Shown: positions 59,873 to 64,000 of the stretch, piece by piece | Layout of the letters: every line of letters starts with the position of its first letter | Numbering within the stretch: the first letter of the stretch is position 1 | Origin: Hydrogenophaga sp. | GTDB taxonomy: Bacteria; Pseudomonadota; Gammaproteobacteria; Burkholderiales; Burkholderiaceae_C | Direction of reading: 5' to 3' | Length of the DNA: 64,000 nt | NCBI RefSeq assembly: GCF_011390835.1 | Contig: NZ_JAABRQ010000002.1 | Location: 62,001-126,000, forward strand | Translations under genes and position numbers: made by a program | The notes under the pieces: model-generated | The model's database searches: none | Seen by the model: the letters and a program-made list of their open reading frames with translations, nothing else | Told to the model about the DNA's origin: nothing

Positions 59873-60994
59873 ATGTCGGCCATGCAAATCGCCGACCTCC
59901 AAGCCCTCTATACGCAAGTGTTGTGGGCCGCGTTCGTGGTGTCGCTGGCTTTCGGATTCATCGCCCAGCGCACCCATTTCTGCACGATGGGTGCCGTCAG
60001 CGACGTGGTCAACATGGGCTCCTGGACGCGCATGCGCATGTGGGGCATGGCGGTTGGCGTGGCCAGCATCGGCTTCTACGGTATGGCTTGGCTGGGCTGG
60101 ATCGATGCGGGCAACACGATTTACACCTCGGGTCGCATCATCTGGCTCTCGGCCACCGTCGGCGGCCTGCTGTTTGGCTTTGGCATGGTGCTTGCCTCTG
60201 GTTGTGGCAGCAAGACGCTGGTGCGCATCGGCGCGGGCAGCCTGAAATCGCTGGTGGTGTTTTTCGTTATGGGCTTTTTCGCCTTTGCCACCTTGCGTGG
60301 CGTGTTCGCCGTGCTGCGGGTGAACACGGTGGATCAGGTGGCTTTTGAAATTCCTGCCGGCGGCGCCTTGCCCCACTGGATCGCTGCGGGCTTTGGGCTG
60401 GAGCCTGGCCTAGCGGGTCTGCTGGCGGCGCTGGTGGTGGGTGGCGCGCTGGTGATCTGGGCGCTGGTCGAGCGCGATTTCCGCAGCTTCAACAACCTGT
60501 TCGCCGGCCTCGGGCTGGGCTCCGTGATCGTGGCCATGTGGTGGGTCAGTGGCCACATGGGCTTTGTCGCCGAGCACCCCGAAACGCTGGAGTCGGTCTA
60601 CCTGGCCACCAACACCGGGCGCATGGAGTCGCTCACCTTCACCGCGCCCATGGCCTACACGCTGGATTGGCTGATCCTGTTCAGCGACACATCCAAGCTG
60701 CTGACAGTCGGCGTGGTGACGGTGGTGGGTGTGGTGGTCGGTGCCTGTGTGCAGGCCTTGCTGGACCGCAGTTTCCGGTGGGAGGGTTTTCGCAGCACCC
60801 AAGACACCGCGCTGCACCTGCTGGGCGCAGCCTGCATGGGCGTAGGTGGCGTCACCGCACTCGGCTGCACCGTGGGACAAGGGCTGTCAGGCCTGTCTAC
60901 GCTCAGCCTCACCAGCGTGATTGCGGTGGCGGGCATTGCGGCCGGCGCGGTGCTGGGATTTCGTTTCCAGATGTGGCTGCTGGAGCGCGAGTGA
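59873..60994 (+). CDS. YeeE/YedE-family sulfur-compound transporter
   Basis: 373 residues, about 9 membrane helices. Cysteines are in THFCTMG (Cys37), LASGCGSKTLVRIG (Cys111) and ALGCTVGQGLSG (about 336), the family motifs that conduct thiosulfate in the characterised TsuA. The second half contains FSDTSKLLTVGVVTVVGVVV. ATG 59873 or 59882 could be the start. It overlaps tcdA by four bases, so the two are coupled. No separate TusA gene is visible. Confidence 0.88.
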   Translation: MSAMQIADLQALYTQVLWAAFVVSLAFGFIAQRTHFCTMGAVSDVVNMGSWTRMRMWGMAVGVASIGFYGMAWLGWIDAGNTIYTSGRIIWLSATVGGLLFGFGMVLASGCGSKTLVRIGAGSLKSLVVFFVMGFFAFATLRGVFAVLRVNTVDQVAFEIPAGGALPHWIAAGFGLEPGLAGLLAALVVGGALVIWALVERDFRSFNNLFAGLGLGSVIVAMWWVSGHMGFVAEHPETLESVYLATNTGRMESLTFTAPMAYTLDWLILFSDTSKLLTVGVVTVVGVVVGACVQALLDRSFRWEGFRSTQDTALHLLGAACMGVGGVTALGCTVGQGLSGLSTLSLTSVIAVAGIAAGAVLGFRFQMWLLERE

Positions 60995-61818
60995 GCGATA
61001 CGTTTGAGCGCCGGTTTGGCGGCTTGCGCCGCCTCTACGGGGTGACTGGCGCGCAGGCCGTATTTGATGCCCATGTGGTGGTAGTGGGCATTGGCGGTGT
61101 GGGCTCGTGGGCGGTCGAGGCTCTGGCTAGAAGCGGGGTGAGGCGCCTGACTCTGATTGACCTGGACCACGTTTCCGAATCCAACATCAACCGGCAGATT
61201 CAAGCGACCGAGCCCACGCTGGGTCAGGCCAAAGGCGAAGCCATGCGCGATCGCATCGCGCTGTTCCATCCGACGTGTGTGGTGGACGTCGTCGACGAAT
61301 TCGTGACGCCGCACAACTGGCCTCAACTGCTGAGCGCTGTAGCGCCCGATGCGCCACCCGCGGCGCTCGTCGACGCCTGCGACCAGGTGCAGGCCAAGAC
61401 CGTGATGGCCGCCTGGGCACAGGAGCAGGGCCTGCCCATGATCACCGTGGGCGCAGCCGGTGGCAAACGACTGGCGCAGGCGGTGGAGGTGGCTGACCTG
61501 GCCGAGACCACGCACGACCCACTGCTGGCCGCGCTGCGCTACCGCTTGCGCAAACACCATGGCGGTGCGAGGCAGGGCCGCATGGGCTTGGCCTGCGTCT
61601 TCAGCCGTGAAGCGGTGGCACCGCCCGATGCGTCTTGCGCCATCGACGAGACCGCGGGCGACGGCTCGCTCAATTGCCACGGCTATGGCTCGGTGGTGAG
61701 CGTGACCGCCTCGTTTGGTTTTTGCGCTGCGGGATGGGTGCTCAACCGTTTGGCCAACCGGGTCGCAGCGAGTGAGCATCAGACTTCAAAAGCACCAAAA
61801 AAAGACGCTATAATTTGA
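60991..61818 (+). CDS. tcdA: tRNA threonylcarbamoyladenosine dehydratase
   Basis: 275 residues starting at GTG 60991, which overlaps the transporter stop. It closes the ring of t6A to ct6A in tRNA. E1-like features: GIGGVGSWAVEALARSGV near 36-53, LTLIDLDHVSESNINRQI and TVGAAGGKRLAQAVEV. No long C-terminal cysteine domain is seen. The 3' end carries the tRNA-Lys promoter. Confidence 0.93.
   Translation: MSDTFERRFGGLRRLYGVTGAQAVFDAHVVVVGIGGVGSWAVEALARSGVRRLTLIDLDHVSESNINRQIQATEPTLGQAKGEAMRDRIALFHPTCVVDVVDEFVTPHNWPQLLSAVAPDAPPAALVDACDQVQAKTVMAAWAQEQGLPMITVGAAGGKRLAQAVEVADLAETTHDPLLAALRYRLRKHHGGARQGRMGLACVFSREAVAPPDASCAIDETAGDGSLNCHGYGSVVSVTASFGFCAAGWVLNRLANRVAASEHQTSKAPKKDAII
61785..61814 (+). 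promoter_or_regulatory. promoter of tRNA-Lys inside the 3' end of tcdA
   Basis: A consensus -10 TATAAT lies at 61809-61814, with a -35-like TTCAAA at 61785-61790 and an 18-bp spacer. The predicted start falls about 37 bases before the tRNA. The promoter overlaps the last codons of tcdA. Confidence 0.7.
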
Positions 61819-61857
61819 GGCTTCGCAGCAAGCTACAAGCGAACTGCGGAACCGAGT

Positions 61858-61933
61858 GGGACGTTAGCTCAGTTGGTAGAGCAGCGGACTTTTAATCCGT
61901 TTGTCGTGGGTTCGACCCCCGCACGTCCCACCA
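61858..61933 (+). tRNA. tRNA-Lys (anticodon TTT)
   Basis: Cloverleaf GGGACGT / ACGTCCC acceptor, GCTC/GAGC D-stem, GCGGA/TCCGT anticodon stem with loop CTTTTAA, GTGGG/CCCGC T-stem with TTCGACC loop, and encoded CCA. Anticodon TTT reads lysine AAA and AAG. Confidence 0.98.
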
Positions 61934-61942
61934 AAAAACACG

Positions 61943-61976
61943 AAGCCCTGATCGCAAGATCAGGGCTTTCTTGTTT
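61943..61976 (+). terminator. intrinsic terminator of tRNA-Lys
   Basis: A perfect 11-bp stem (AAGCCCTGATC / GATCAGGGCTT) with loop GCAA is followed by TCTTGTTTC. It lies ten bases past the encoded CCA. Confidence 0.9.
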
Positions 61977-61997
61977 CTGGGCCGGGTTGAGGCCGGC

Positions 61998-62243
61998 CTA
62001 TTTCTTTTTCACCAGGCCGTAGATCACCAGCAAGATGATGGCGCCGATCACGGAGGCGATGAAGCCAACTGGTTGTCCAGGGGCATACAGACCCAGCGCG
62101 GCGCCACCGTAGCTGGCCAGAAATGACCCGGCCACGCCGAGCACCGCGGTCATGATCCAGCCCATGCCATCGTCTCCTGGTTTGATGGCGCGTGCCACGA
62201 AGCCCGCGATCAGGCCGATGATGAGGGTGACGATGAGGGACAT
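61998..62243 (-). CDS. GlsB/YeaQ/YmgE-type small membrane protein
   Basis: 81 residues with three hydrophobic segments: LIVTLIIGLIAGFVARAI, GWIMTAVLGVAGSFLASYGG and FIASVIGAIILLVIYGLV, plus the conserved KPGDDGMGW between the first two. Stress-induced, function unknown. It is leftward and ends about 20 bp past the tRNA-Lys terminator. AAAGG lies upstream of the ATG. Confidence 0.9.
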   Translation of the reverse strand: MSLIVTLIIGLIAGFVARAIKPGDDGMGWIMTAVLGVAGSFLASYGGAALGLYAPGQPVGFIASVIGAIILLVIYGLVKKK

Positions 62244-62553
62244 GATGAGGTAAGCCTTTCTGGTGATTAGCTGAAAGCACAGCGCGCCGGACGGCGGCTG
62301 GTGCTTCGACTTTAGCGGGTCAGGCAGGCCGTCGTGTGAAGGTCAAGGCGGGCAGGACTGCCCAGGTGCAAAGCATCACGCCGCGTTGTTTTTTCAGCGG
62401 CTTGAGCTGTTCGCACCTCTGCGCGTTGCGCCTGCGGCGGTCAGGACCTATCCAGTGTGACGCCACTGACCTCTTGCCTCTTGTGCCTCAATAGCAGCGA
62501 CATGAACCAGCCGGGAGCAGAAGCCTTGAGGTTGCGGGCAAAGGCCCCGCCTG
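62244..62553. other. 310-bp region between GlsB-type gene and CMD-like gene
   Basis: I see no supportable gene. It must hold the promoter of the leftward GlsB-type gene and the 3' end of the CMD-like transcript. No clear terminator hairpin, repeat or operator stands out. Confidence 0.4.
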
Positions 62554-63096
62554 CTATTCCGGCGTCACGTGCAGCGCCACCAGAAAGCGCGACACCATGT
62601 TGTACGCGGCCACGGTACCCACCAGTTCCACCAGCGCCTGGTTGCCCAGGGCGGCTTGAAGGCGGCGCATCAGCGCGTCTTCCACACGGATGTGCCGCGT
62701 CATTTCCAGCGTGAGCTGGGCCGCATCAGCCAGAACCGCATGGAACGCACCGGTGTCGAAGCGCTCTGTGCCCAGTTGCCTGAGCGCATCGAGCTGCGCC
62801 TGGGTACCGCCGGCCTTCAGGAACAGTGGGGCATGCTGGGTGAACTCGTACTCGGCCGCGTTAAGCACCGCCACGCCGCACATGGCCAGTTCCCGCAGTT
62901 GCGGCTCCAGGCTCATGTGCTCGCGCACCTGCTTCAGAAACCCGTTCCAGCCGGTGGCCAGCGGGGCGCTGTGCAGCAGCATGCGGTCCAGATTCAGCAG
63001 TTCCCCGCCGCGCCGCTCGCGGATGGCGCTCACCAGAGCTGCGGGCTCCGCGAGGTCCAGCGGCTGGAAGGGAACGATCCGGTCGGCCTCGTTCAT
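62554..63096 (-). CDS. carboxymuconolactone decarboxylase-like protein
   Basis: 180 residues, helical. The segments LRELAMCGVAVLNAAEYEFTQH and LVELVGTVAAYNMVSRFLVAL match the CMD/AhpD fold. The CxxC pair of AhpD peroxidase proteins is absent (only one cysteine, in MCGVAV), so redox activity of that type is unlikely. Its ATG overlaps the stop of the solute-binding gene upstream by four bases, so they are coupled. Its substrate is unknown. Confidence 0.85.
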   Translation of the reverse strand: MNEADRIVPFQPLDLAEPAALVSAIRERRGGELLNLDRMLLHSAPLATGWNGFLKQVREHMSLEPQLRELAMCGVAVLNAAEYEFTQHAPLFLKAGGTQAQLDALRQLGTERFDTGAFHAVLADAAQLTLEMTRHIRVEDALMRRLQAALGNQALVELVGTVAAYNMVSRFLVALHVTPE

Positions 63097-64000
63097 TCGG
63101 TGATGTTGTTATCTTTGATGAACTTGGCCCAGGTCGTCATCTGGCGCTCCACGAAGGGTGTGAACACCTCGGGGCCACGACCATCTATCTTGATGCCCTG
63201 GGCTTCAAGCTTGCTCGACACCGCCGGGTCACGCAGCACCTTGCGCAGGGCTTCGTTGAATTGAGCCACCACAGGCGCGGGGATCTTGGCTGGGCCGATC
63301 ACACCCCACCAGGCCGGTGCATCGAAGCCAGGGAAGCCACTTTCCGCAATGGTCGGCACGTTGGGCATGTCCTTGGACCGGGTGCTGGTGGTCACGGCCA
63401 GCGGCGTGACATTGCCGCTATCGGCGTGGGGCTTGACCAGAAACAGCGAGCCTACGGCCAGGGGCACGTGACCACCGATGGCGTCGTTCATGAGCGGGCC
63501 GCCTCCCCGGTAGGGAATGTGGGTCCAATTGAAGCCGGCGTTTTGCGCCAGCTGAGCCAGGACCAGGTGACCCAGGCTGCCGGTGCCGATGGTGCCAAAG
63601 CTGTTGGGCTGCTTGGCCTTGGCCTGTGTCACCAGCTGGGCGAAGCTGGTCAGGGGTGAGCCTTTGCTGGCCACCAACACCATGGGCGCGGTGCCCAGCA
63701 GGTTGACGTGCGTCAGGTCTTTCAATGTGTCGAACGCGATACCGGGTTTGAGCGCCGGGTTCACCGCGTGGGTGTCGAACACCACACCGAAGGTGTAGCC
63801 ATCGGCATCGGCGCGGGCCACGGCCGCGGTACCGATAACGCCGGAGGCACCACCGATATTCTCAACCACCACCGTCTGCTTGAGTTCGGTGCGCAGGCCT
63901 TCGGCCAGAATGCGGGACACTTGGTCCACGGAGCCACCGGGCGGGAACACCGCAATCAGGCGGATGGGCTTGGCGCTGGGCCAGGCCTGGGCGTGGGCCA
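63093..64000 (-). CDS. Bug/TctC-family periplasmic solute-binding protein (5' end outside window)
   Basis: About 302 residues are visible to the window edge. The upstream part ends in an AHAQA-type signal cleavage, so only a few residues of signal peptide are missing. IRLIAVFPPGGSVDQVSRIL, VVENIGGASGVIGTAAVARA, GTGSLGHLVLAQLAQNAG and PNVPTIAESGFPGFDAPAWW are family hallmarks. Tripartite tricarboxylate transporter-type binding proteins capture carboxylates or similar. The partner permease is not in the window. It overlaps the CMD-like gene downstream. Confidence 0.93.
   Translation of the reverse strand, partial: AHAQAWPSAKPIRLIAVFPPGGSVDQVSRILAEGLRTELKQTVVVENIGGASGVIGTAAVARADADGYTFGVVFDTHAVNPALKPGIAFDTLKDLTHVNLLGTAPMVLVASKGSPLTSFAQLVTQAKAKQPNSFGTIGTGSLGHLVLAQLAQNAGFNWTHIPYRGGGPLMNDAIGGHVPLAVGSLFLVKPHADSGNVTPLAVTTSTRSKDMPNVPTIAESGFPGFDAPAWWGVIGPAKIPAPVVAQFNEALRKVLRDPAVSSKLEAQGIKIDGRGPEVFTPFVERQMTTWAKFIKDNNITE

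Overview
The window is chromosomal DNA of a high-GC betaproteobacterium. Gene content, gene order and protein sequences point to Burkholderiales, family Comamonadaceae (a Hydrogenophaga-like organism is my best guess; this is inference from recognition, not from a search). It is densely coded, with about 60 protein genes and three tRNA genes. I see no insertion sequence, prophage or CRISPR array. Most of it is core housekeeping; the less ordinary parts are catabolic clusters, small exported proteins and several repeat-rich intergenic regions.

Layout. 1-4.5 kb (minus strand): a truncated ExeA/GspA-type ATPase, a bactofilin, a secreted CHRD protein, a crotonase-family enzyme, and two adjacent paralogous Q/R-rich exported proteins. 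4.7-8.9 kb: a YgiQ-type radical SAM protein, a cold-shock/DUF1294 membrane protein and a CaiB-type CoA-transferase. 8.9-15.7 kb: 4-hydroxybenzoate hydroxylase (pobA), a divergent IclR-type regulator, and a five-gene branched-chain amino acid-type ABC importer (livFGMHK order on the map), a likely aromatic-acid uptake and catabolism block. 16-18 kb: a lipoprotein alpha/beta hydrolase and tRNA-Arg and tRNA-Pro. 18-25 kb: a glutathione transferase, an unknown protein, then fatty-acid/acyl-CoA genes (acyl-CoA dehydrogenase, phosphotransferase, Crp-like regulator, enoyl-CoA hydratase, 3-hydroxyacyl-CoA dehydrogenase).

25-31.6 kb: a FimV-like polar/pilus protein, a D-2-hydroxyacid dehydrogenase, a small unknown gene, lexA with two LexA-type boxes shared with a divergent asparaginase, and a DUF6644/DUF6152-like pair. 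31.7-35.8 kb: adk, kdsB, a Trm112 protein, lpxK, exbD and exbB, a conserved cell-envelope cluster transcribed leftward. 36-45 kb: xseA, sodB, two non-homologous NADP isocitrate dehydrogenases on either side of a DUF192 gene, then clpS-clpA. 45-55 kb: a DUF1499 protein, a HerA-like ATPase, then yebC, purD, hemF, nadD, rsfS, rlmH, maf and rng, a tightly packed rightward series. 55-62 kb: msbA, divergent tolB-pal-cpoB, a YeeE/YedE sulfur-type transporter overlapping tcdA, and tRNA-Lys. 62-64 kb: a GlsB-type membrane protein and a CMD-like protein overlapping a truncated Bug/TctC solute-binding protein.

Most striking points: a 130-residue histone H1-like tail on RsfS; two LexA-type boxes between lexA and an asparaginase gene; an operator array between pobA and its regulator; a periodic repeat with two perfect 16-bp palindromes upstream of the ABC importer; the tandem exported paralogs; and the paired isocitrate dehydrogenases. 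I found no wholly new multi-gene system that I can defend from sequence alone.
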